From the NCBI RefSeq assembly GCF_002102355.1, contig NZ_LQPT01000040.1:62001-126000 (forward strand): a DNA stretch of 64,000 nt, written 5' to 3'. Of the stretch, positions 1 to 7,867 are shown piece by piece. This DNA is from Mycobacterium sherrisii (lineage in GTDB: Bacteria; Actinomycetota; Actinomycetes; Mycobacteriales; Mycobacteriaceae). Every line of letters begins with the position of its first letter. Position 1 is the stretch's first letter. The notes under the pieces are model-generated. The model did no database searches. It was given only the letters and a program-made list of their open reading frames with translations, and was not told the origin of the DNA. Both the position numbers and the translations under genes were made by a program.

Positions 1-1026
1 GCGGCGGCCCGTCGCATGCTCGGCAGCGGGGCTCCGTGGTTCGAGTCGTGGGTGGAAAACACCGACCCGGAACTTCCGTTCTGGGAGCGGTTGCGGTTCG
101 GCGCGTCGTTGGACCGCGTCGAGGTCCCGGTGCTGTTGCTGGGCGGCTGGCAGGACATCTTTTTGCGCCAGACCGTTCGGCAGTACCGCCACCTGCGCGG
201 GCGCGGCGTCGACGTGGCGATGACCATCGGCCCGTGGACGCATACCCAACTGCTCACCAAGGGACTGTCCACCGGCGTGCGCGAATCGCTGGACTGGCTG
301 GACACCCACCTGGCCGGGATCTCAACGCTGCGGCGACCGAGCAGGGTTCGGGTGTGCGTAACCGGCCAGGGCTGGCGAAACCTGCCGGACTGGCCACCGG
401 TCACCACGCAGCGCGCGTTGTATCTGTGGCCCGGCCGCCATCTGCACGACGCGCCACCCGACGGTGCCGGGCTGGCACCGGTGACCTTCCGCTATGACCC
501 CGCCAACCCGACGCCCACCATCGGTGGTGCGCTGTTGGCCCCGGTCGGCGGGTACCGCGACGACAGCCGGCTGGCCCGGCGCGACGACGTGTTGACATTT
601 GACACCGCAACACTTTTGGACGACTTGTGCGTATACGGCAACCCGGCGATCGAACTGCAGCATAGTTCCGACAAGCCCAATGTCGACGTGTTCGTCCGAG
701 TCAGCGAGGTCGACGCCAAGGGCCGATCTCGCAATGTGAGCGACGCCTACCGCCGGCTGGGCACCCCGGCCGAGCTCGTCCGCATCGAACTCGACCCGGT
801 CGCGCACCGTTTCCGCGCCGGCTCCCGCATCCGAGTGCTGATCACCGGCAGCTGGTCGCCGCGGTACGCGCCGAACCTCGGCACCGACGAGCCGCCGCTC
901 ACCGCCCGCCAGGCAAAGCCGGCCACCCACGCCATCGCCTACGGACGCTCCCGGCTGCTGCTTCCGGTCGGCCCGGCGGAGCTGTCAGCCAACGGCGGCG
1001 CGGACCCGGGCGGCCACCCCGGCTAA
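1..1026 (+). CDS. CocE/NonD family serine hydrolase, 5' part missing
   Basis: This is the C-terminal part of a CocE/NonD (X-Pro dipeptidyl-peptidase S15-like) hydrolase, a family that cleaves acyl esters or amides. The frame is open from base 1 and the nucleophile serine must lie upstream of the window. What remains is the end of the alpha/beta-hydrolase core, with VLLLGGWQDIF (region of the acid Asp) and TIGPWTH (region of the catalytic His). The beta-rich C-terminal domain follows, with motifs such as VRVCVTGQGWRNLPDWPP and FRAGSRIRVLITGSW. The gene ends inside the 3' end of the convergent DUF1802 gene, a 42-base overlap. The substrate is unknown. Confidence 0.85.
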   Translation, partial: AAARRMLGSGAPWFESWVENTDPELPFWERLRFGASLDRVEVPVLLLGGWQDIFLRQTVRQYRHLRGRGVDVAMTIGPWTHTQLLTKGLSTGVRESLDWLDTHLAGISTLRRPSRVRVCVTGQGWRNLPDWPPVTTQRALYLWPGRHLHDAPPDGAGLAPVTFRYDPANPTPTIGGALLAPVGGYRDDSRLARRDDVLTFDTATLLDDLCVYGNPAIELQHSSDKPNVDVFVRVSEVDAKGRSRNVSDAYRRLGTPAELVRIELDPVAHRFRAGSRIRVLITGSWSPRYAPNLGTDEPPLTARQAKPATHAIAYGRSRLLLPVGPAELSANGGADPGGHPG

Positions 1027-1545
1027 CACCGCATCGTCGTGGATCGGCGTCCCCAATGCCGGCCGGGCGGGCAGCCGCACCCAGCTGGTGCAACCCCCGT
1101 ACTCCGGGCTGCGGGTCAAATGTATCGGTTCGAGCAGCGCGGACACCGAGACCACCAGTGCGGCGACCTTGTGCTTGGGCCGGAAGTCGAGCCGGTCGGC
1201 CCGCACCGACTCCGCTGTCCAGATGTGCAGGTCCTCGATCTCCCCGAGCCGTTCCGGTCGGTTAACCGCCACTGCGGCAACCACTTTCGCAGCAGCTCGG
1301 ATCACCAGCCGGTCTTCGGTGCTGTCGGCGGCCGCAGGTGCCAGCAGATCGCGATGCTCGGGCCGCACCCGCTCTTCGTGGCTGTGGGCCACCGTGGGGA
1401 ACAACAAGAACTCCGGTGCGGCCACCTCGAACCGCTTCTCTGCGATCCCGCCCTTGCGCAACAGCACATATTGCCGACCGTCCAAAAGCGCGTGCACGGC
1501 CGCGCTCCACTCCTTGAGGGCGGGAGTCGTTGCGGTGAGCGTCAT
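985..1545 (-). CDS. DUF1802 family protein
   Basis: A 186-residue protein of unknown function. It begins MTLTATTPALKEW and contains ALLDGRQYVLLRKGGI and FLLFPTVAHSHEERV, the features by which DUF1802 proteins are recognised. The open frame extends further upstream, but the ATG at 1545 overlaps the stop of the DUF2277 gene as ATGA, so translational coupling decides the start. No signal peptide or membrane segment is visible. Its 3' end overlaps the convergent CocE-type gene. It forms a two-gene unit with DUF2277. Nothing visible points to a biochemical role. Confidence 0.75.
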   Translation of the reverse strand: MTLTATTPALKEWSAAVHALLDGRQYVLLRKGGIAEKRFEVAAPEFLLFPTVAHSHEERVRPEHRDLLAPAAADSTEDRLVIRAAAKVVAAVAVNRPERLGEIEDLHIWTAESVRADRLDFRPKHKVAALVVSVSALLEPIHLTRSPEYGGCTSWVRLPARPALGTPIHDDAVLAGVAARVRAAVG

Positions 1546-1811
1546 TTCGATGCGGCCAGCCGGGCCCGGACCTCGGGCCGACGCAACGGCGGGACGGTCT
1601 TGGGCGGTTGCCGCCGCGGCGGCAGCGCCTCGAGCAACCGCGTCGTGGTCTGGGTGACCTCGGCGACGGCGGCCTCGAACGCCTCGGCGTTGGTCGCGGA
1701 CGGGTGGTCGATGCCGCTGACCTTCCGCACATATTGGCGCGCCGCCGCCGCGATCTCTTCCGCGCTGGCCGCTGGCTGCAAACCGCGCAGTTCGGTGATG
1801 TTCCGGCACAT
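1542..1811 (-). CDS. DUF2277 family protein
   Basis: A small 89-residue soluble protein beginning MCRNITELRGLQPAASAEEI, which is typical of DUF2277 (an N-terminal MCRNI motif followed by a helical domain). The C-terminal end is basic and proline-rich. The function of the family is unknown. It is the first gene of a coupled pair with the DUF1802 gene (4-base ATGA overlap). It diverges from the PPE gene across a 186-base region that carries a 15-base palindrome at 1922-1936. Confidence 0.8.
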   Translation of the reverse strand: MCRNITELRGLQPAASAEEIAAAARQYVRKVSGIDHPSATNAEAFEAAVAEVTQTTTRLLEALPPRRQPPKTVPPLRRPEVRARLAASK

Positions 1812-1921
1812 GGTTCCACGATAGGCGGGTTTTCCCGTTCAGTCGGATCGGCCCGGCCCGGCCCAGCAACATATGAATTTTATATGAGTGGGCTTCGGAA
1901 CCGCCGCCGCCAGTGGCCGAA

Positions 1922-1936
1922 TGAATACTGTATACA
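1922..1936. promoter_or_regulatory. GntR-type operator candidate, site A (PPE promoter)
   Basis: The sequence TGAATAC-T-GTATACA fits the 15-base pattern TGYATRC-N-GTATRCA seen at six other places in the window, with one mismatch. It lies 62 bases upstream of the PPE start codon, between the divergent DUF2277 and PPE genes. I infer that the GntR/FCD regulator encoded at 17612-18322 binds it. Confidence 0.55.
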
Positions 1937-1997
1937 ACGTTGCGCCCGAGGCGCTATGAGATCGGCGACATATCGCAAGACCACAAGCGAGGCAGGC

Positions 1998-3296
1998 ATG
2001 GACTTCGGGGCGTTACCACCGGAAGTGAACTCCGGCCGGATGTATTCGGGCCCCGGTCCTGGGACTCTGCTGTCCGCGTCCGCCGGGTGGGAGGAGCTGG
2101 CCGTCGAGATGCACATGGCGGCCGGCCGATGCGAGGCCGTGATCGCCGAATTGATCAGTGAATCCTGGACGGGTCCCTCGTCGATGGCGATGACCGCCGC
2201 GATACTGCCCTACACCGCATGGGTGCGAGACACCGCCACCCAGTGCGAGGAAGTCGCGACGAAGGCCACCGCTGCCGCCTATGCCTACGAGACGGCCTTT
2301 GCGATGACAGTGCCCCCGCCGCTCATCGCCGCCAACCGGGCACGCCTGGCCGCACTGGTGGCCAGCAACCTGATCGGCCAGAACACGCCGGCCATTATGG
2401 CCACCGAGGCCGAGTACGCCGACATGTGGGCCGTCGACGCGGCAGCGATGTACGGTTATGCGGCCAATGCTGTTGCGGCATCCGGACTCTCGGCCTTCAC
2501 GGCTCCCCCATGCACGGCCGAGGCGAGCGGGCCGGAAAGCAGCGCGCAGGGCGTGTCGGCCAAGCTGTTGCAATCGGCGGCGACCACTTTGCAAGGCATG
2601 TCCGGACCCGGTTCCGGCGCGTCGACCACGCTGAGCACGACGGGGCCGCTGGCCTCGTCCGGGCTGTCCGGGCTCTCCGGCCTTTCGCCGTTGGCCATGC
2701 TGTCGCGAGTGGCCAAGACCTCCGGCAAAGCCGTCCCTACCACCACCAATGCCGGAATCCAGAGCGCGTCGCAGCTCGCCCTGGCGATGCACAGCCTCGT
2801 CGACGTCAGTAGCGGTAGCGCTCCCGAAATCGGCACCAGCGCATTGGGTTTCGGCTCCGATGGTTTCGGGTTGAGTACCGACATCAGTGGGTTCGCCCTG
2901 GATTTGGCCGGCTCCGGTCTCGAGTTGGTGGGCAGCGACTCGCTGTTGGGTGTCGAGGAAGCCCTCCCCGAATTGGGCGCGGTCGGGCCGCTGGGTGCTC
3001 TGGATCAGCTTGTCGATCCCTGGGCGGCGGGATTGGGCGGTGACCCCGCGGCGGGTCTCGGGCAGGCCTCCCACTTGGGAACCCTGTCGGTCCCACCTGG
3101 TTGGCTCAACGCGGCTTCGGGACCTTCGGCCTCGCCCGCCGCCGGCCCGGATGGACATCATTCGGCGCCCGGGGCCCCGCACAAACACCACGCCAAGCTC
3201 CCACCCGGCGGCATGGTGACGCACGCGTCCGGCAGCGCGGCTCACCGAGTGGGCGTGCCGACCACCCTCATGCCCCGTTCCCCGATCGGCGGCTGA
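1998..3296 (+). CDS. PPE family protein, PPE-SVP subfamily
   Basis: A 432-residue PPE protein. The start MDFGALPPEVNSGRMYSGPG is the invariant PPE N-terminus, with PPE at residues 7-9, and was chosen over an in-frame upstream extension. The roughly 180-residue helical PPE domain contains the SWTGPSSMAM (WxG-type) turn and the NLIGQNTPAIMATEAEYADM segment. The C-terminal part is Gly/Ser/Leu-rich with SVPPGW near the end, which places it in the SVP subfamily. PPE proteins pair with PE proteins and are exported by ESX/type VII systems to the cell envelope, and some are reported to act as nutrient channels. No PE gene is adjacent; the only PE in the window is at 10458-10757. Operator site A sits in its promoter, which suggests co-regulation with the oxalate genes. 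Confidence 0.93.
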   Translation: MDFGALPPEVNSGRMYSGPGPGTLLSASAGWEELAVEMHMAAGRCEAVIAELISESWTGPSSMAMTAAILPYTAWVRDTATQCEEVATKATAAAYAYETAFAMTVPPPLIAANRARLAALVASNLIGQNTPAIMATEAEYADMWAVDAAAMYGYAANAVAASGLSAFTAPPCTAEASGPESSAQGVSAKLLQSAATTLQGMSGPGSGASTTLSTTGPLASSGLSGLSGLSPLAMLSRVAKTSGKAVPTTTNAGIQSASQLALAMHSLVDVSSGSAPEIGTSALGFGSDGFGLSTDISGFALDLAGSGLELVGSDSLLGVEEALPELGAVGPLGALDQLVDPWAAGLGGDPAAGLGQASHLGTLSVPPGWLNAASGPSASPAAGPDGHHSAPGAPHKHHAKLPPGGMVTHASGSAAHRVGVPTTLMPRSPIGG

Positions 3297-3312
3297 GGTG
3301 AAACCCTGTTCG

Positions 3313-3349
3313 CTGTTATGACGGCCCGCTTCACTTTTCGTCATAGCGG
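3313..3349 (+). terminator. hairpin downstream of the PPE gene
   Basis: TATGACG (3317-3323) and CGTCATA (3339-3345) form a perfect 7-base-pair stem. The stem extends to 11 pairs if two G-T wobbles are allowed, with a 15-base loop, starting 17 bases after the PPE stop. There is no T-tract, as is common for mycobacterial terminators, so this is a weak call. Confidence 0.35.
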
Positions 3350-3531
3350 GCGGCTTCGGTGCGCTACGCGAATTGCTGTTCTGCTCTTACCGCCCGGTGG
3401 CGGATGTGATGGATGCGTTCTTCGCGCCGGACTACGAACACCGCGACGACGGAAAGACCTCGGCTGCGCACGCCGAGCCAGGCGCGCTTACAGGTGCCCA
3501 ATGCCGAAGACCGCACGGCAGCCGAACTGTC

Positions 3532-4497
3532 TTACCCCTTCATCAGTTCGCCGACGTGCGCGACGACGGAATCCGCGAGTCCTCGCAAGTCGTAACCCCC
3601 CTCGAGGATCGCGACCAGTCTTCCGTCGCAATGCTTTTCGGCGGCGTTCAGCAACTCACGGGTAACCCAGCCGAAGTCGTCGGCGGTCATCGTCAGTGAG
3701 CCGAGCGGGTCACGTTCGTGCGCGTCGAATCCCGCCGACACCAGGATCAGCTCCGGAGCGAAGCCCTCGAGGGCGGGCAATATCCGTTGCTGGAATGCCG
3801 CACGCAATTGCGCACCGCCGTCGCCGGGGCGCAGCGGTGAGTTGAAGATATTGCCGACCCCCGTTTCGCCGACGGCACCCGTGCCCGGGAAGAGCGGCAT
3901 TTGGTGGGTAGACGCGTACAGCACGTCGGCGTCGGAGTAGAAGATCTGCTGCGTGCCGTTGCCGTGATGCACGTCGAAATCGACGATCGCAACCCGCTGC
4001 ACACCATGCTCGCGCTGCGCGTGCCGCGCGCCGATGCTGATGTTGTTGAACAAACAAAAACCCATGGCCCGTTCTGTTTCCGCGTGATGCCCCGGTGGCC
4101 GGCACGCCACGAACGCGTTTTGCACGCGGCCGGTCAACACGCTATCGATCGCCTGCAGCGTGCCGCCCACTCCGCGCAGCACCACCTCCCAGGTCGACGG
4201 CTCCATCATGGTGTCGCCGCCATCGAGGTACACATAGCCCCCCGCGCCCCCCGCGCCCCCCGTACCCTCGGCGCCCTCCGCCGGGCGAGCGGCTTCGAGC
4301 TCGTCGACGTAGCGGTTGGAATGCACGTAGCGTGTCGTCGCCAGGTCGGCAATCTCCGCACGCTCGCGCACCAGGGTGTCGAATTGCGGCTGGCGCAGCG
4401 CCGCTTCCACCACGCGGTAACGGTCCGGACGTTCCGGATGTCCCCCCGCCGTTCGATGCTTGGCGAAGCTCGGATGGTCCAGCAACAGGGTGGGCAT
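3532..4497 (-). CDS. histone deacetylase-fold zinc amidohydrolase (AcuC/HdaH type)
   Basis: A 321-residue member of the arginase/deacetylase superfamily. It carries the full catalytic set: RPPGHHAE (tandem His, about residues 133-140), VDFDVHHGNGTQ (zinc-binding Asp and His, about 171-182), a YASTH segment, and SAGFDAHERDP (second zinc Asp, about 255-265). Members remove acetyl groups from polyamines, acetyl-lysine or small amides. A Gly/Ala-rich stretch near residue 80 (EGTGGAGGAGG) looks like a loop insertion encoded by a C-rich repeat. The start ATG at 4497 begins MPTLLLDHPSF, as in the family. It is monocistronic and convergent with the PPE gene. The substrate cannot be read from the sequence. 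Confidence 0.88.
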   Translation of the reverse strand: MPTLLLDHPSFAKHRTAGGHPERPDRYRVVEAALRQPQFDTLVRERAEIADLATTRYVHSNRYVDELEAARPAEGAEGTGGAGGAGGYVYLDGGDTMMEPSTWEVVLRGVGGTLQAIDSVLTGRVQNAFVACRPPGHHAETERAMGFCLFNNISIGARHAQREHGVQRVAIVDFDVHHGNGTQQIFYSDADVLYASTHQMPLFPGTGAVGETGVGNIFNSPLRPGDGGAQLRAAFQQRILPALEGFAPELILVSAGFDAHERDPLGSLTMTADDFGWVTRELLNAAEKHCDGRLVAILEGGYDLRGLADSVVAHVGELMKG

Positions 4498-4616
4498 TGG
4501 GTGGACCTCCTTCGGTCACGAACTGCCGACAGCGCAGCGGTGTGCGGTCCGGATCGGCTACGCAGCCGATGCTAGTGTGCGGTGTTCCGACGCCCCAGCG
4601 TGATTGATTTTAGATA

Positions 4617-5789
4617 TCAAACCGACGGTCCGCGTTCGGCGAACGAATGCGGCTGCGCCTGCCAGGACCGGGTGCTGTCCCGGATCAGTTGCTCGGTCAC
4701 CCGGATCAGCAGTTCGGCGGCGTTGGCCGTGCAACGCGTCAGATCCGGCTCCACTTCGTTGAGCGTGCGCACGGCGCCGAAACCCGCGGTGCGGGCCTGG
4801 GCGCCGGTCAAGCTCGAGATCCCGGCGACGGCGAAGGTCGGGATACCGTGCGCGTGCGCGTGGCGGGAAACGCCCACCGGCGCCTTGCCGCGCAACGACT
4901 GGTGGTCGAGGGACCCCTCCCCGGTGATGACCATGATGGCGCCCAACAACTTTCGATCGAGCTCGACCAGGTCGAGGATCATGTCGATGCCGGGTTTCAT
5001 CTGGGCGCCCAGCACGGCCAGCGCGCCGAATCCCACCCCGCCCGCGGCACCGGCGCCCGGCGCATTCCGGCGGTCATCGCCGGTCACCCGTGCCACCAGG
5101 TCCGCCCAGTGCGTCAGGCCGCGGTCCAGTTCGGCGATCTGATCGGCGCTGACGCCTTTTTGTGGTCCGTAGACGGCGGCGGCGCCGAGCGGCCCGCACA
5201 GCGGGCTGTCCACGTCGGCGGCCAGCGTGACGGTGGCCGTGCTCAGACCCGGATGCAGCCGGCTCACATCGAGACGGGCAGCATCGGCCAACCCCTGTCC
5301 GCCGGATGCGATCGGAACGCCGTGGCGATCCTGCACCTCGGCGCCCAGCGCCATCAGCATCCCCACACCGCCGTCAGTACTGGCGCTGCCGCCCACCGTG
5401 ATCACCAGATCACGGCATCCGTCGTCGAGCGCCTGGGCGATCACCTGCCCCAACCCGTAGCTCGTCGCCGTCATCGGCGCCATCGTGTCGCCCGGAAGTC
5501 GCTGCAGGCCACAGATATCGGCCATCTCGATGACCGCTCGCCCATCCTTGCGGGCATACCCGGTACGCACGGGAGCACCGGTCGGACCACTCGCCTCCGC
5601 GTCGACCGGCTCGAATCCGGCCGCCACGACCGCGCTCAGCGTGCCTTCTCCCCCATCCGCGACGGGGCAGACGATCGGCGTCAGTTCCGGGTTGGCCCGA
5701 TTCACCCCCTGGGCCATTGCCCCCGCGGCCTGCTCGGCCGTCAACGAGCCCTTGAACTTGTCTGGCGCCAGCACGATGTTGCCCCGCAT
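4617..5789 (-). CDS. glxK: glycerate 2-kinase (GlxK/GarK type)
   Basis: A 390-residue glycerate kinase that phosphorylates D-glycerate with ATP, giving 2-phosphoglycerate in this family (class I). It begins MRGNIVLAPDKFKGSL, the family's typical N-terminus, and contains PVADGGEGTL, TVGGSASTDGGVGML and ITGEGSLDHQSLRGKAPVG, the conserved substrate and nucleotide segments. It diverges from hyi-glxR-gcl across a 330-base region with IclR-type palindromes. Here it would take the glycerate made by GlxR and feed lower glycolysis and the nearby pyruvate kinase. Length is normal for the family. Confidence 0.92.
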   Translation of the reverse strand: MRGNIVLAPDKFKGSLTAEQAAGAMAQGVNRANPELTPIVCPVADGGEGTLSAVVAAGFEPVDAEASGPTGAPVRTGYARKDGRAVIEMADICGLQRLPGDTMAPMTATSYGLGQVIAQALDDGCRDLVITVGGSASTDGGVGMLMALGAEVQDRHGVPIASGGQGLADAARLDVSRLHPGLSTATVTLAADVDSPLCGPLGAAAVYGPQKGVSADQIAELDRGLTHWADLVARVTGDDRRNAPGAGAAGGVGFGALAVLGAQMKPGIDMILDLVELDRKLLGAIMVITGEGSLDHQSLRGKAPVGVSRHAHAHGIPTFAVAGISSLTGAQARTAGFGAVRTLNEVEPDLTRCTANAAELLIRVTEQLIRDSTRSWQAQPHSFAERGPSV

Positions 5790-5828
5790 CAGGAGACCAT
5801 CCCATCAAGGTTGAGCCGCAAGCAGACA

Positions 5829-5843
5829 TTCCGTCAGACGGAA
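5829..5843. promoter_or_regulatory. IclR-type operator candidate 1 (glxK side)
   Basis: TTCCGTC-A-GACGGAA is a perfect 15-base palindrome of the form TTCCG-N5-CGGAA, 40 bases upstream of the glxK start. A half-copy (TTCCGTCTGAA) follows at 5850-5860. This architecture is known for IclR-family regulators of actinobacteria, including AllR of allantoin/glyoxylate metabolism. The IclR gene at 9684 is the obvious candidate to bind it. Confidence 0.6.
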
Positions 5844-6026
5844 TCTGACTTCCGTCTGAACAAACCTGACATACCCGCAGAATTGGTGTCAAAAGTTTCT
5901 TAGCCGACACCCGGCCTCCCATCCAAACTGCTTATCAAAGACGACAATTGGCGTTGTCGGCAGCGCGGCCGGAGTTGACAGCAATAGTGGTATCGCCTTG
6001 ACTAATTCCGTATTCCGATGCGGCGA

Positions 6027-6041
6027 TTCCGCATCGCGGAA
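6027..6041. promoter_or_regulatory. IclR-type operator candidate 2 (hyi side)
   Basis: TTCCG-CATCG-CGGAA repeats the pattern of the palindrome at 5829-5843 and lies about 80 bases upstream of hyi. It is embedded in further TTCCG half-sites (6006-6010 and 6013-6017) and overlaps a GATGCGG-N5-CCGCATC dyad (6017-6035). The cluster of half-sites suggests cooperative binding of a tetrameric IclR protein. Confidence 0.6.
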
Positions 6042-6119
6042 CCACGCTCTTTCGTGACGTGCGGCGGGCCCGTTCAGGGGGCACGCCGGCTCCTCGCGGT
6101 CTAAGCAGGAAAGGACAGC

Positions 6120-6977
6120 ATGGCTACTGCGACCTATACGGTGAACTGCTCGATCCTCTTCACCGACCTACCCGTACTGGAACGGCCGGCCGCCGCGCGG
6201 GCGGCAGGCTTTGAGGCAGTGGAATTTTGGTGGCCGTTCATCGAAGCGACACCGCCTGAGGCCGACGTCACGGCCTTCATCCGCGCCATCGAAGAGGCCG
6301 GCGTGCAGTTGTCCGGTCTGAACTTCTTTGCCGGTTACATGGCCGGCGGCGACCGGGGCGTTCTGTCCGATCCCGCCCTGACCACCGAATTCCGCGACAA
6401 CGTGCGGGTGGCGGTCAGCATCGCCGAAGCCCTGGGCACCCAAGCCTTCAATGCCTTGTACGGCAACCGGATTGAAGGTGTGGCCCCCGACGTTCAAGAC
6501 GACGTGGCGGCCAAGAACATCGCCTACGCCGCGCAGGCCGCGCAGCGTATCGGCGCGACGGTGCTCATCGAGCCGGTCAGCGGTGCGCCGCTCTACCCGC
6601 TCAAGACCGCCGCCGACGCCGTTGGCGTCATCGACCGCGTCAACGCGGAGGCCGGCACCACCAATCTGCGCCTCCTGGCGGACTTTTATCACCTGTATGT
6701 CAACAACGACGATGTGGTCGCGGCGGTGCAAAGCCACCGGGACCTGATCGGGCACATCCAAATCGCCGACGCCCCCGGACGCGGCGAGCCCGGCACCGGC
6801 GAGATCCCGCTGGGCGAGTACTTCGAAGTCCTGGGGTCGGAGTACGGCGGCTACATCGGCTTGGAATACAAGCCCTCTCGGGAGGACACCTTCGACTGGT
6901 TGCCGACCTCCGAACGGGGGCGCGGCGGCTTCAACGTCGAATCACTGAACACACTAACAGGAACGAGGAATCGGTGA
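6120..6977 (+). CDS. hyi: hydroxypyruvate isomerase
   Basis: A 285-residue TIM-barrel sugar-isomerase-like protein. Hyi interconverts hydroxypyruvate and tartronate semialdehyde beside glyoxylate carboligase. The start MATATYTVNCSILFTDLP is preceded by AGGAAAGGA four bases upstream. The probable catalytic glutamates are in VLIEPVSGAP (about residue 149) and GLEYKPSRED (about 248). It is about 25 residues longer at the C-terminus than the E. coli protein. It is the first gene of the hyi-glxR-gcl operon and its stop overlaps the GTG start of glxR (GTGA). Confidence 0.88.
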   Translation: MATATYTVNCSILFTDLPVLERPAAARAAGFEAVEFWWPFIEATPPEADVTAFIRAIEEAGVQLSGLNFFAGYMAGGDRGVLSDPALTTEFRDNVRVAVSIAEALGTQAFNALYGNRIEGVAPDVQDDVAAKNIAYAAQAAQRIGATVLIEPVSGAPLYPLKTAADAVGVIDRVNAEAGTTNLRLLADFYHLYVNNDDVVAAVQSHRDLIGHIQIADAPGRGEPGTGEIPLGEYFEVLGSEYGGYIGLEYKPSREDTFDWLPTSERGRGGFNVESLNTLTGTRNR

Positions 6978-7867
6978 GCACGATCGCATTTATCGGGCTA
7001 GGCATCATGGGCAACCCGATGGCCTGCCACTTCGCCCGCGCGGGACACACGGTCATTGGCTACAACCGCTCGCCGGGCCGGGCCGCGGCGCTGATCGAGG
7101 CGGGCGGTACGGAGGCGGACTCGATCGCCGAGGCGGTCAAGAACGCCGACGTGGTGGCCGTCATGGTGCCCGACTCGCCCGACGTCCAAGCCGTATTACT
7201 CTCCGAAGGAGGGGTTTTCGCCAACGCCCGGCCCGGGACGCTGGTGATCGACTTCTCCTCGATCCGGCCCGACATCACCGCGCAACTGGCTAAGGAAGCC
7301 ACCGAACGCGGGTTGCGCCTCATCGACGCGCCGGTGTCCGGTGGTGAGGCCGGCGCCAAGAACGCGACGCTGTCGATCATGGTCGGGGCGACCGACGAGG
7401 ACTTCGCCGCCGCCAAACCCTTCCTCGAGGTCGTCGGCAAGACGGTCGTGCATGTCGGCCCCAACGGGGCGGGCCAGACCGTCAAGGCCGCCAACCAGCT
7501 GATCGTGGCGGGCAACATCGAGCTGCTGGCCGAGGCGATCAACTTCCTGCGCGCCTACGGGGTCGACCTGGAGGCGGCCGTCAAGGTGCTCGGTGGCGGC
7601 CTGGCCGGCTCGGCGGTGCTTGACCAGAAGGCGTCAAAGATGTTGGCGCGCAACTTCGATCCCGGCTTCCGGATCGAACTGCACCACAAGGACATGGGTA
7701 TCGTCACCAGCGCGGCCCGGGAGGCCGGCGCGGCGATCCCACTCGGTGCCGTCGTCGCACAGCTGATGGCGTCGGCCCTGGCCAACGGTGACGGGTCGCT
7801 CGACCACTCCGGCCTGTTGCGCGGTGTGGAGCGCCTGTCCGGACACACCGAAGGTGGCACCCAATGA
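6974..7867 (+). CDS. glxR: tartronate semialdehyde reductase (2-hydroxy-3-oxopropionate reductase)
   Basis: A 297-residue beta-hydroxyacid dehydrogenase that reduces tartronate semialdehyde to D-glycerate with NAD(P)H. Visible motifs are the dinucleotide-binding [10 protein letters not shown] (residues 7-16), the substrate-binding [11 protein letters not shown] (about 117-127) and the catalytic lysine in [10 protein letters not shown] (about 171). Translation starts at GTG 6974, overlapping the hyi stop by 4 bases, and its own stop overlaps the gcl start (ATGA). The three enzymes are therefore translationally coupled, with glxK divergent. Confidence 0.92.
   Translation: MSTIAFIGLGIMGNPMACHFARAGHTVIGYNRSPGRAAALIEAGGTEADSIAEAVKNADVVAVMVPDSPDVQAVLLSEGGVFANARPGTLVIDFSSIRPDITAQLAKEATERGLRLIDAPVSGGEAGAKNATLSIMVGATDEDFAAAKPFLEVVGKTVVHVGPNGAGQTVKAANQLIVAGNIELLAEAINFLRAYGVDLEAAVKVLGGGLAGSAVLDQKASKMLARNFDPGFRIELHHKDMGIVTSAAREAGAAIPLGAVVAQLMASALANGDGSLDHSGLLRGVERLSGHTEGGTQ

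Larger units (their letters stand above)
5790..6119. other. divergent control region between glxK and hyi
   Basis: This 330-base stretch has no gene. It is A/T-richer than its surroundings and holds several dyads: two TTCCG-N5-CGGAA palindromes (5829-5843 and 6027-6041), a CGACAA/TTGTCG dyad (5942-5959) and a GATGCGG/CCGCATC dyad (6017-6035). TTGACA at 5975-5980 could be a -35 element for hyi, but no convincing -10 follows at 17 bases. Confidence 0.6.

Noticed and set aside
630-640. GTATAC-like words inside coding sequence (for example in the CocE-type gene, and GCATACGAA in the PE gene)
   Set aside because: Only half-sites are present, without the second arm at the right distance.
3318-3699. 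Short open frames between the PPE gene and the deacetylase gene
   Set aside because: They overlap a hairpin and the deacetylase 3' end, have no ribosome-binding site and no domain.
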